From assembly GCA_022578605.1 (NCBI GenBank), contig MU394051.1:1103664-1167663 (forward strand): 64,000 nt of DNA, given 5' to 3'. The notes under the pieces were generated by a model, which ran no database searches, was not told where the DNA came from, and worked only from the letters and a program-made list of their open reading frames with translations. Position 1 is the stretch's first letter. The number at the start of each line of letters is the position of its first letter. The translations under genes were made by a program, and so were the position numbers. Origin of the DNA: Camillea tinctor. Its lineage: Eukaryota > Ascomycota > Sordariomycetes > Xylariales > Xylariaceae. Shown here piece after piece: positions 1 to 10,323 of the stretch.

Positions 1-639
1 TATTCTGACATGATTATAGCCCCTGCCATTGATGCTATCAAATACGAGACACAACATTTTGACCTGCCTCCTAAAGCCGAAGGACCCTACATCGGGAAGG
101 GCGATGATGTAGATGCCCGGTGGGATTACATCTCAGCTGGTATGTTTGGTCAAAATAGTTTTTTTTTTTGTTATCACCTGCTTGCATAGGTACTCACACA
201 AACCTTTCTAGTCGGAGACACGATGATATCACGCGACGAGATGATGAACCTAGGCATCGACCCAGATATATCACTAGCTATCACGGACCCGCGCAACGGC
301 AAGCCAGGATACCGGGTGGCCATCGAGGTATTCCATCAGTTGCATTGCTTAAACCTACTTCGGCAGAATGTGTATAAGGAACATTACGCGCCAATGGGAG
401 GTGACACGGCAGCCCCTGAGATGGATTTGCGCGGGCATCTAGACCACTGTATCGACGCCCTGCGGCAGTTTGTCATGTGTCAGGGCGATGTGGGCGTATT
501 CAGCTTCAACTTCCCGTTCGGTGACGGCGACCCCTGGCCCGACTACAGCACCCCCCACACGTGCCGGAATTTCGAGAGCATCCGCCAGTGGGCCGTCGAC
601 CACACGGTGCCGAGAGGCCCCGACGAGCCGGAGCACTGA
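1..639 (+). CDS. UstYa-like (DUF3328) oxidase, 3' part
   Basis: The 5' end lies outside the window. Exon 1 (1-139, open in frame 1) ends in the segment ARWDYIS and is joined through a GTATGT donor to exon 2 (212-639). The nearer AG at 189 would be out of frame, so the AG at 211 is used. Exon 2 carries both HxxHC motifs that define the family: HQLHC in the segment VFHQLHCLN and HLDHC in HLDHCIDALR. Family knowledge: UstYa-type proteins are fungal oxidases with an N-terminal transmembrane helix (not visible here), acting in ribosomal-peptide (dikaritin, ustiloxin-type) and other secondary-metabolite pathways, often within gene clusters. The partners would lie to the left of position 1; I see no precursor peptide or other cluster gene to the right. 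The substrate cannot be inferred. Confidence 0.9.
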
Positions 640-2522
640 GTTAGGTCAGTTGGGGGCTGTCTTTGCTTTATACACCGGTGCCATCAATCTATGGAGTTTC
701 TATACGGGAAAAGGAGATGGGCGTTATTGGCAGGCCAAGGAAAACTTCTAACCCTTGGGCCGATTGATTTGATACCTACAGAACGGGACTAGGTGGTAGT
801 TGCATATATATATATATTATATTCACTGTTTAATATGAAGAATTAAAATTTAAAGAATATTTCAGATATTTGATCTTCCAGTCTATAATTTGGTAATATA
901 CCTACCTAGGTAGGTAGGTATATCTTTGGATTTGGATCATGGCTGTCAGGTAACTTGAGTACTAAGTTATTACAACTAGTACTAGGCTATTAGTACTATA
1001 TATTATATGTTACCTAGGTTAGTAGGTTCGGTGATGGATAAGATATCATAAAGCGGGAAAAGCGGGATCATTTAAGGTGGGTAGAGAGGACCTCTGCTGC
1101 TGCATACATGCCTAGGCTGCTATATAATTACCTAGTTGGGTAAGATACAGTTGCTGATGTGGCTAAAGTGGCTAGTGTATCGATAATTTCGTTGTCTCGG
1201 CAGCTTCCACGACATGTTCGATACGAATACGAGAGAATGCGTCAGGGGGCATAACCAAGCTGCGGGTTCGGGGAAACAAAAGCGGGGCACGTTTAGCGCG
1301 GGCAGCTATCAGATCGAAAGTCGATGAGCCGATTTGCGGTGCTCTGCGTCAGTCATCAGCACAGGTGGTGTCAGTTTACCCAATTAGGTAAATTAGCAAA
1401 GAGATTTGCAGAGATTCCCAGAGATTTGGACAAGAATTGGCGCAACACTAGCATAACACGGTCTGATATCTGGAAGTGGCATTGCACGCCCAAGAGAAAT
1501 GGTATCGAGTCGTGGGAAGTTTGAGGGCGTTCCCGGAGAGCCGGTCTACATTTTGATACACCTTCTGCAGGTTTTATCACTGGGTTACATTCTGCGTTAG
1601 TTGTCAAGAACCCTTGCTAGTGTTAAAGCAATAGAGTTTTTTTTTTCTTTTCGGGTTTTTACCAAATCACCGCTACTCCTCCCATCTTGCAGCAGCTTAT
1701 TTGGAGAAACTGGAGAAGGTGAAGAATTCTGGAGAGCTCGGAAAGTCCAGGTTCCTGGTGGTGCCATGACGCTGGACGAATCAGGAGCGGGACTAGTGAC
1801 ATCCATCAGCACATCATCCCATCGAAGTTGGTGAACCGAAAATGTATTTCGACAGCCCCTGACGGTTACTGCATTCATCCACCTTGTTGCCATCCAAACA
1901 GGTATGATCTGACGCGGCGTCAAGAGGTAATAAAATAAAATAAAAAGGTGGTTCGGACTAGACTATGTGAATAAAAAGCAGACATATCCTCAAACAACTT
2001 TCTGGTTTTATTTTGTTTCTTCTTACAACTATCTCTACTATCTACTATCGATTAAGATACTGGGGATAATCCTTTACCTGCCCGGTCTTTTTTAACCTCT
2101 CACAAGCCGAGGGTACCTGGTTCCAGATATCGAATTGACCATTGTGGCGTACACTCTCGATCCAATCCCATTTTAGGGGTCTTTGCATTTTTTTTATATC
2201 TTAACTCCGAAGCTAAAAAACTCAATTGATCCAGTCGCGAAATTACACTTCCTGCACAACGCCCCCCACAAGTACGACAACTAAGACTTTTGGTGTTACC
2301 CAGACCCGAGGAAACACGCCTGCTCCTTTTTCTTTCCTAGTACTTACTTGTGCTTGGACGATTTGGAACTTTCCCATCATTCTTTTTATTCATCCATTCA
2401 TTCTCTATTTTTTTTTTCTTCTTTTCGCTCTCACTCTCTATTTTCTGATCTGCGCGTCTTTTTGATCAGACACTCTTTTATTTTATAATATCTTTCTCTC
2501 ACTAATAATCCCTTCCCAAACC
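640..2522. other. Intergenic region upstream of ERG3
   Basis: No coding exon is supported. The stretch holds a CCTACCTAGGTAGGTAGG repeat near 901, further CCTAGG-type palindromes to about 1130, and a pyrimidine-rich leader (about 2320-2520) immediately before the ERG3 start, as is usual for fungal promoters and 5' UTRs. Small open frames at 1324-1524 and 1597-1923 have no recognisable domain or start context. Confidence 0.6.
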
Positions 2523-3620
2523 ATGGATGTTGTCCTAGAAATCGCCGACACCCTTATGGGTGACTATGTCTACGCCAATCTTCATCCTCTGAAACCTGCG
2601 CCTTATAATTATCCGAATTCGACCACTGCGTCAACAGAGCAGGTCTTCTCATCATGGCAGTACAAGCCTTCTTGTCAATTCTTCGAACTTGAGCCCAGCC
2701 AATATGCGTACATGAGCGCGTGGGACAGAGACAACATCGTCCGCCAGGGTATAACGTTGTTCATGGTTACTTGGTATGTATATTCTCTTTGGATTTCCCG
2801 CGAATTATATACTTACACGGCGCGCGCGCTTAGGATCTTCGGCTTCCTGCTGTACTTCATATTCGCTACTCTCTCGTATTTCTTCATCTTCGACAAGAAG
2901 ACCATGGCCCATCCCAAGTACCTCAAGAACCAGATGTGGATGGAGATCAAGCAGGCGCACAACGCTCTGCCTGGCATGTCTCTCCTCACCACCCCTTTCT
3001 GGCTTCTTGAAGTGCGCGGTTACACCAAGCTGTATGACACAAGCGCAGACGGCCCTGGGCTGTGGTACGACATCATCCAATTCCCCTTCTTCCTGCTATT
3101 TACCGACGGTCTCATCTACCTGATCCACCGCGGTCTGCACCACCCGCTCATCTACAAGCACCTGCACAAGCCTCACCACAAGTGGATCATGCCTACTCCC
3201 TTCGCTTCGCACGCTTTCCACCCCGTTGATGGCTTTGCCCAGTCCTTCCCCTACCACCTGTTCCCCATGCTCTTCCCGCTCAACAAGTATGCCTCGGTTG
3301 CTCTGTTCATCTTCGTCAACTTCTGGACCATCATGATCCACGACGGAGAGTACTATGCCAACAGCCCCATCATCAACGGCGCTGCTTGCCACACCTACCA
3401 CCACCTTTACTTCAACTACAACTACGGCCAGTACACCACCTTCTGGGATCGCCTGGGCAACAGCTACCGCAAGCCCGACGAGGACTTGTTCGAAAAGGAG
3501 AAGAAGATGAGCGAGGAGCAGTGGAGCAAGCAGGTCAAGGGTATGGAGAAGATCGTCAAGGAAGTCGAGGGTGTCGACGACCGGACCTACGATCCTGTAG
3601 GCACTAAGAAGAACAACTAG
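2523..3620 (+). CDS. erg3: C-5 sterol desaturase (ERG3)
   Basis: Endoplasmic-reticulum di-iron enzyme that introduces the C5-6 double bond of ergosterol (episterol step). The three histidine boxes of the fatty acid hydroxylase superfamily are present: HRGLHH, HKPHH and HTYHH, the last followed by LYFNYNYGQYTTFWDR, which is typical of Erg3. Hydrophobic segments precede box 1. The reading frame is open for 365 codons, but bases 2774-2833 form a 60-nt intron (donor GTATGT, acceptor TTAG) whose length is a multiple of three and which contains no stop. Removing it restores MVTW-IFGFLLY, as in relatives, and gives about 345 residues. Exons: 2523-2773 and 2834-3620. The start ATG is in CCATGG and follows a CT-rich leader. 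Confidence 0.95.
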   Translation: MDVVLEIADTLMGDYVYANLHPLKPAPYNYPNSTTASTEQVFSSWQYKPSCQFFELEPSQYAYMSAWDRDNIVRQGITLFMVTWYVYSLWISRELYTYTARALRIFGFLLYFIFATLSYFFIFDKKTMAHPKYLKNQMWMEIKQAHNALPGMSLLTTPFWLLEVRGYTKLYDTSADGPGLWYDIIQFPFFLLFTDGLIYLIHRGLHHPLIYKHLHKPHHKWIMPTPFASHAFHPVDGFAQSFPYHLFPMLFPLNKYASVALFIFVNFWTIMIHDGEYYANSPIINGAACHTYHHLYFNYNYGQYTTFWDRLGNSYRKPDEDLFEKEKKMSEEQWSKQVKGMEKIVKEVEGVDDRTYDPVGTKKNN

Positions 3621-5222
3621 AGAGGTTGTTCTATGGAATGCGACAAGGGAAGAAATATTATCTTTTCAATGTCGCTACTCCCTTTTCTGAGGGGGCGCTC
3701 TCCATGGTGCCACGCGCGCCATTATCCAAGTGTTCTTACCCGACAGCCGTAGCGCTGATGCGGGGGTAGGGGCCTTGTACGTATGATTCGGTTTATCATC
3801 TATGAGTCGTCCAAGTGGACGTGAAAAGGGGTTGAGAGCTTGTACATATAAAAGAAAAAGGATATCGAAGTCTTTTAAGTGTCCTTCCTATGGGTAGGAA
3901 AAGAGGCATAAAGGCGTTTAACGTGTGTTTGGTTGAACCTAATGGAAAGGGATGAACGAACTTAAAGGGGGAAATTTTCATGACTATATGGCCTCGGTCT
4001 TCTCCCCCTTACTGGATTATGAAAAATAAGAAAGAAACTAGAAGGGCTAACCTACCCGTTGCTACCGGAAGAGAATGAGAGACGGAGAAAACCTCGTTTA
4101 AATTTATACTGCTAATACTTACCGCAAAGAATATAAGATCTTAATAATTTATGAACAAAGAACCAATTCATCGATGTAATAACTTGAAAGTGACTTCGCT
4201 AGTAAAATGTGGATTCGAAAATAGTTTCCAGGTAGGCCGCCCTTACGAATGATGAGAAACTAACCAGTTGCTTCATCTTAACATGGTAGCATCTTAAAAT
4301 GGCTGGCCACGAGCGCATAGTGCGCAACCTACGGCGGTTTATATCTCGATAATCAATTCCAATGGGAGATTTGGAACAAGAGAGAAACCAAGAAAAAAGT
4401 TTGACATATACATGAAGTTCACATATTACACCTAACTAGGTAAACTATAACTTCATTTCTTGCTATAGAAATAGTAAATTTCCCCTTTCCTTCCTGAAAA
4501 AATAAAGGAAAAAAGGAAAAAATGACCATCCCAGTCAGGCTCCTCCCCCCTTCCTCCTTCCTTTCCCACCGCCCCTTTGAACCTTGAGGTGAGTTTTTAT
4601 GTAGTTGTATCCCCCTCCTATGCGATATAGAGAACGAGCGCAGAAGAACACGAGCAACGGTATAATATGTAAGACATGGGAAGGACTCTGAACATGAAAA
4701 AACACCTCCTTACCCCCTACCCCCCTTCTACCACCTTTCCATTGTGAGAGCGAAAACGAAAGAAAAGAGAAAAAACCACAATAATCGTGGTAGACCTGGG
4801 AATAGTTCGAACCCGACCGGACCCCGCGATCAACCGAAACGCCGTAACTGATACATAGAAGATATGAGATAGAAAAAAAAATGGACGGAGTTGCGATTGG
4901 GTTTCGCAAAAAAAAGTAGTAGGTTGATAAGTTGTAGGTTATGTTGTTTCGATTCGAGTAAGTACGAATTCGCTCGCTCGCTTGTTCGTTCGTTCGTTCG
5001 TTCCTTCAACCCGTCGACTTGCTCTTTGTAAGGCATGTCTTAGGCACTAACATATTTCAAGCACGACGCCACCATCTCGGCGCACAAGCGGGCGGGGAGT
5101 ATCGAAAGGGGGAGGAGGAAACCGGCATTTAGAGCGGGCGCATCATCATCGAACACACCTCTCCCATCCCATATACCCTCTTATTCCGCTGCCCTCCTCT
5201 CACGCCATCCCATCCTCGCTCT
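3621..5222. other. Intergenic region between ERG3 and the DUF2015 gene
   Basis: No supported gene. It contains the ERG3 3' region, A-rich and AG-rich low complexity, and a run of CGTT/CGCT tetranucleotides near 4970-5005. Minus-strand open frames at 4535-4909 and 4830-5036 are low-complexity and not credible as proteins. Confidence 0.55.
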
Positions 5223-5606
5223 TCACGAAAAACTCACAAACTTAGGATCCCTCGGCCGTCCGTCCGGCGCGATGCCGTTCGCGCTGAAGCGCTGCTCGAG
5301 GAACACGCGGCGCGCATCGTCGAAGCGCATGCGGCGCTTCTTCATGATGCGCAGGATCTCCGCTTTGGCGGCGCCGTCGAGCCCCGCGCGCGCGTCCCCC
5401 GCCTGCACGTTGGCGCCGAGGTCGAAGGTGCTGCTCGACAGCCCGGCCTCCATGTCGTCCTCGAAGGACGACGGGCCCAGGCCCAAACCCAAACCTCGCG
5501 GGATGAGCACGTCCGGCACCAGGTGCAGCCAGTACCCGCGCGTGAGGTACAGGATCGTGCCGGTGACGAGGACGAGGAAGGTTAGGGAGTAGAGGAGGTA
5601 GCCCAT
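5223..5606 (-). CDS. DUF2015 small membrane protein
   Basis: Single-exon gene of 127 residues. The N-terminus is one hydrophobic segment (MGYLLYSLTFLVLVTGTILYL) that should act as a signal anchor. The C-terminal half holds a conserved block, ILRIMKKRRMRFDDARRVFL followed by EQRFSANGIAPDGRPRDPKF, which I recognise as the fungal DUF2015 family. The function of the family is unknown to me; a single-pass membrane protein with a basic cytosolic or luminal helix is all that the sequence shows. Its length fits the family. The GC-rich coding region contrasts with the A/T-rich flanks. Confidence 0.85.
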   Translation of the reverse strand: MGYLLYSLTFLVLVTGTILYLTRGYWLHLVPDVLIPRGLGLGLGPSSFEDDMEAGLSSSTFDLGANVQAGDARAGLDGAAKAEILRIMKKRRMRFDDARRVFLEQRFSANGIAPDGRPRDPKFVSFS

Positions 5607-6694
5607 TTTAAAAAAAAAAGTTTCTAGTTTTGGTTTGCAGGTTCGGAGAGGTCGGATCGGGTGTTGGGGCGTTGACTCGAAGCGTAGAGAGAAAGAGAGG
5701 GATAGAGAAGGATCGAGTACGGTATTTCAGGGTATCGTAGGTCGCAAGAGTATGTAGGAACGTTGCCTAGTGGAATATATGGTGACCACGATGGGTAATA
5801 GAGTAATGTAAAGTAATGTACAGTATTGAAGTAGTCGTAGTAGTGGATCGAATTGGTTGGTTGGTTGGTTGGCTTAGGTGGTTTTAGTCGCTTACGGAAA
5901 CGAATCGAATGGATGACACAAATCGCAAACAAAAAGATAGGAAAGGAAAAGAAAAGGGAACAAGATGTGGTAAATAGTAAGACAAGTGAGGAAAAGAATA
6001 ACAAAAAAAAAAGGGAGATGGTGTATTTCTCACTGTTACAGTTCAAGTACTGATAAAGCCATTTGAAGGCGATGATGGCCTTTGCATTTGAAGTTGAAGT
6101 TTCAAAGTGCGACCCGACAGCCCGAGAAGGGGGATGATGGAATCTATAGGATAACTTTAGTGCCTACTTACTCAGCTACCCACTGCCCCGGACCTAGGTA
6201 CTTTACCTACAGCACGTATGCGGCATACGTATACACTTACAGATGGTATGCCTGTTTAAGTCGTACCTATTCTATATTTAGGTTTAGCGTAGCCCCGGTA
6301 AGAAAGAAAGTGTGGTTATATGGTTAACGATGAAATGCCTGTCCCTATTTACTGCATATTCCAAAATGAATATGCAGTAAAAAAATATACTATATTTTTT
6401 AGCGCCTTAATTTTGATTGGCCTCAACTCCTGTACCGCCCAGCTATGTTATATCTGGAATATGCTGTATCCAGGATATTGACTGTACACCTCTTCCAGCC
6501 TTCTTTGTTGTACCAGAGGGCACAGCAGTTTTTTGACCTTTTTATTGTGCTGCGACCCATGGTACAAAAACAAAAGACCGGAAGAAGTATAAGAATGCCC
6601 TCAGAGCTCAGTCAATTATCCTCAGACAAAAAAAAATATAAAAAAATCACTTTTAGTAGCTCCCCTAAGCCCAACCTTTTTTATAAACCTCCAT
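5607..6694. other. Intergenic region between DUF2015 and homocitrate synthase genes
   Basis: It lies upstream of the DUF2015 gene and downstream of the homocitrate synthase stop. No coding exon is supported. It contains GGTT tetranucleotide repeats near 5857-5872, a perfect hairpin at 6348-6381 and an imperfect palindrome at about 6448-6478. Confidence 0.55.
6348..6381. repeat. Perfect 14-bp inverted repeat (hairpin)
   Basis: TTTACTGCATATTC at 6348-6361 and its exact reverse complement at 6368-6381 are separated by six bases (CAAAAT). It lies about 310 bp beyond the stop of the minus-strand homocitrate synthase gene. It could be an RNA hairpin, a protein-binding palindrome or the remnant of a small element. 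Confidence 0.85.
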
Positions 6695-9346
6695 TTATTC
6701 CTTGTGTCCATTCACCCCGTTTTGACCATTTTGGACAGTTTGTCCATCTTGTAATTCAAAGTGGAAGGAGCGAATAATTGAGTCCGTATCGTCAACTGCG
6801 AGGGGACGAATGTCACCCATCTGCTTGATCTTGGCCGTGCTAGAAATTTCTTTGTCAGTCGCCAGAGTTTTTTTGAGATGAATGGATGAAACTTACACTT
6901 CCTTGATCTGGTCATCAGTCATCTTCAGACCAAGCTGGTCAACTCGACTCTTAATGGCATTCCAGCCAGTAAGTCTAGATGCGAAGTGCACACTTGAATA
7001 ATGGTTAGTTTTGAAAACACACATGGTGCATCCTGTGTCATAGCTTACTATCTTGACAAGCCGAAGTCTTCAGGCTTGAGAATCTCATACGTGGAGGGGG
7101 AGTTGAGAATTGCCTTGGCGTGGATACCAGCCTAGTATCGTGTTAGTAGACTGTACGAGCAAGAGACACCATCTCGTAAATTATACCTTGTGTGTGAAGG
7201 CGCAAAAGCCTGTTACGATTGTTAGCAACACAAAACGTAAGACTGTAATGGCAAAAGCGAAGTTGCGTACCAGTAATAGGGTTGTTAAACGGCACGTTGA
7301 TCTAAATATGCCGTCAGCTTCATAACGCACAAGGAGTATGTAAGTAGGACCAAAAAGAATGAGGTGGACTCACCTGAACTGCCTCGGCGACAAAGTCTTC
7401 GATAGCCTTAAGCTTGTGAAGCTTGTACTTAGAGAGGACATAGTCCCGGCTGGTTGGCATCATTCTCGCCATCTTGAAATAACATATCAGGTCAGCACAA
7501 AGCCAGATTCCCAAGGGGAAGAGTTAACGCACGAGGGCACCAAGTGGGCAGATGCCGTTTCTCTCTCCAATTCCGAGCACGGATGTGTCAATGTCTGTAT
7601 CACAGAAGATCAGTCTCGGTATCTCCTTCTGTAAGGTAATTGAATTCGGAGCCCATCCTAGAGATGTGCATATCAGGTGTATTCCCGGGTCTTTTTTCTC
7701 CCTTGAAAGACAAATGAATAAATATGAACTTACGTGTCGCACCCGCCTCGAGAGCAGTGAAAGAGTTCTTGTGACCGTTAGCTTTATATCACTGCAGGAA
7801 TTTCAGGCCTGGACTAACCGCTACAGCGCAACCAGTATCATCGTGGAACTAAACCAGTCAGCTAAGTACCAAGTCAAGTATGGACGATGAGAAACATACA
7901 TGGACCTCGATATCGGTCGAGACACAGCCTCGAAGGGTTCTCACGAGATCCTGCGAACAATCAGTATCAGACAAGCAAACGCAACTAGAAAACTTACATA
8001 GACCTGTCGTGGAGAAGCACAACCAACTGTGTCCGCAACACCTACACGACCAACACCGGCATTGCTAACAGCACGGTAGATGGAAAGCAGATCGACCAAG
8101 TCGGACCTTGCTGTACGTTAGCAACATGAATTAGAATATCAGTCAGCCGACCCCTTAACCCCTTCACCGGGAGACTCAAAGAGGCCGATATTCCATGGTG
8201 AAGAGGGCATCCTTTGAATAAAATATTTCCCCTTGTGTTAGAACCGGCGGAGATAAAAGTTCTGGAGGTGGTGATTGGCATATTTGAGCAAGTATTTGAG
8301 ATTGATTGTCGTCATGCGGTAATAGGTAATCGCAGAACTTGCCGATTATGATATAGCAAAGTCCAGAACTTCTTCAAGCTAGATGGAGGTTGGTGGGTAG
8401 GTTGATCGGTAAAGGGGTCGGCTTGACATATTGGGGAGAGAGAGAGAGAGAATGCACGAACCGGAACGAATCTTCACTGGAAAAGCGAACTTCGCAACCT
8501 CGACTGAAGACATGTTAGCTTCGAAACCTGAAAAGATTGACGATACACAAACCTCTTGATATACTCGATAACCTCGATGGCCTGCTTGGTGACGGCCACC
8601 ATGTCCTTGCCGCCAAGAGAATGCTCGCGAAGGAACTCTAGTGCCTATGAGTCAGTCTATGCATGGGCAGAAGGAATCAAACAGTATTATGCTCACGGGA
8701 AGTTCCAATGACAACGTCGACGCCATCGACACCACAGTCACACTTTTTGGAGGGTTAGACAAATGCAATTTCGTTCAGGGTCTAGAGGGCATACCGCAAG
8801 CTTGGCGTCCTGAAAAAAGTGTTAGTCACACATGGGTGAATATAAGTTGGGGGGAAGAAGGGGGAGTTTACTTCTAGAGTACATCTCGTGTCTACAATTA
8901 CTTGTTAGAAGCTGTATCATAACCATGGAAGAGAGGGGGTGACGAACGAGTCAAGATTTTGGCCTACAATGCGATCAGTTAGTGTGTAGTCCAATGGTTG
9001 ATCTATTAGATGCGTACCTTGAGGCCGAGCTTGCAGATAGCTGCGCAATCATCGCGAGATTGCTCGCTGGCTGCCGGGTTTGTCAATTCTATGTAGTCTA
9101 CACCGAAGTCGTCGAGCATTGTGGCACTATGGAAATAGTCATGTCAGTTTAATGTGAATGACGGGAAGAAGAGAGGAAAAGGCATGCTACGGACATCTTG
9201 ATCTTAGTTTCTAGGTTGAAAAAACTTGTCGCGAACTGCTCGCCCTCTCGGAGGGTGGATTCGATGATCTTGAAGTTATTGACATTGCTAAGGAAATCAC
9301 CAACGGTGATGTAAGGGTTGTTGATATTATTCGTGGTGGAAGACAT
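6695..9346 (-). CDS. LYS20: Homocitrate synthase, 19 exons
   Basis: First committed step of fungal lysine biosynthesis by the alpha-aminoadipate route: acetyl-CoA plus 2-oxoglutarate gives homocitrate. Exons from the start: 9346-9195, 9126-9018, 8963-8948, 8891-8872, 8809-8795, 8742-8697, 8637-8553, 8503-8462, 8106-7998, 7950-7900, 7848-7819, 7767-7734, 7594-7533, 7472-7374, 7301-7271, 7209-7187, 7131-7049, 6992-6897, 6839-6695. They sum to 1,248 nt, 415 residues, close to the usual length. Motifs: TLREGEQF near residue 32, [11 protein letters not shown] (metal-binding HxH about 215-217), [10 protein letters not shown], and [15 protein letters not shown], which is split over three exons. The C-terminus reads [15 protein letters not shown]. 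Exons 3-5 are micro-exons of 16, 20 and 15 nt. Most introns are 46-70 nt; intron 8 (8461-8107, 355 nt) holds a MITE-like repeat. Two acceptors are AAG (exons 9 and 14), and donors of exons 1 (GTCCGT) and 13 (GTGCGT) were set by reading frame. Confidence 0.93.
8140..8429. mobile_element. MITE-like inverted-repeat insertion in intron 8
   Basis: GTCAGCCGACCCCTTAACC at 8142-8160 is the reverse complement, with one mismatch and one 1-base indel, of GGTAAAGGGGTCGGCTTGAC at 8408-8427. The arms enclose about 286 bp with no coding capacity. ATAT occurs just outside each arm, compatible with a short TA-type target duplication but not proof of one. Removing the arm-to-arm segment would leave an intron of about 69 nt, the size of the other introns in this gene. 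I infer a non-autonomous DNA transposon; the family is unknown. Confidence 0.6.
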
Positions 9347-10323
9347 GTTTGCGAGGCTGTCCGAAGAACGACGGACCGTCTTTCGTGGGGGGAACGGAGG
9401 AGGTTGTTGGATGAATAAAGTGATGGGGTTTCGTTAGAGTGAGCGAGGGGGCTCGAATTGAAGGTCAATGATCGAATTCGATTCTAGGGCAAGAGACAGA
9501 AGATGCTGATGTACTTGTCGTGAAGTTTTTTGGTGGTGATAGAGGACTTGCAGAGATTTTGTAGGTTAGGGTATTAAATATCCCAATCGGCAGTAAGTCA
9601 TTACGTGCCTCCGATGGCGGGGTCATGCAGTTAAAAAAAAAAACTTAGCTTCTGGTTGGTTCCTCACAGATACACAACGCAAGGAACAGGGGACCCACCC
9701 CCACAGTGACGCAGAGAGTTTGGATCTGTACAGTTTGAGTCATAACCATGGCCGAAAAAGTTACTAGGTCGGAGCATCTTCGGTTAGGTAGGTATACCTA
9801 GATCACCCAAGGAGAACAGTACTTTGTATACCCGACATCGCTCTACAGCAGTGATTCATAGTGGAGAGCACATGTAGTAGTAGTATTACCTACTACCTAC
9901 CTAAGCTACTTACTAGGTAGGTAGCTTGATACTACTTAGGTAGGTCTACACTTAAACGCAAGCCACACAGTTGCGGGCTTGTAACGCCACTTAGAGAGGG
10001 GGAGAAGGAAAAAAAGAAAAAAAAAAGAAAAAAGACAAAGTGGGTACTAATTATCAGATATTCTGAGCTGAGCATTGAGCACATCCATTGGTATATAAGA
10101 GAAGAAAATACGCTAATACGAATTGGGCGAGTTAAGCGATCTGATCCGCACACTTCCCACTCGATTTGTTCCGTAGTTGAACAAACGCCGGGGCTTGGGC
10201 ACGGAAATCTGAAGAACGAACCTCCTTGAATTGAAGTCTTGAAAGTGAACATTTTTTTGATATCGCATATCCCGAATTCCCTTGCGACGTTGGAAGTCAA
10301 TTATATTCCAAACACACATCAAG
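9347..10323. other. Divergent promoter region between homocitrate synthase and eL28
   Basis: Shared upstream region of two divergently transcribed genes. No supported gene. It contains an 11-bp inverted repeat (ACCTACCTAAG at 9895-9905 against CTTAGGTAGGT at 9935-9945) inside a cluster of CCTA/TAGG tetranucleotides, and a TATA-like TATATAAGAG near 10091, about 230 bp before the eL28 start. Confidence 0.6.
9895..9945. repeat. Inverted repeat of CCTA/TAGG units
   Basis: Perfect 11-bp arms (9895-9905 and 9935-9945) surround further GCTAC and GTAGC arms, so the block could fold as nested hairpins. Related CCTAGG units recur at about 901, 1012, 9786, 14520 and 37790. Confidence 0.75.
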
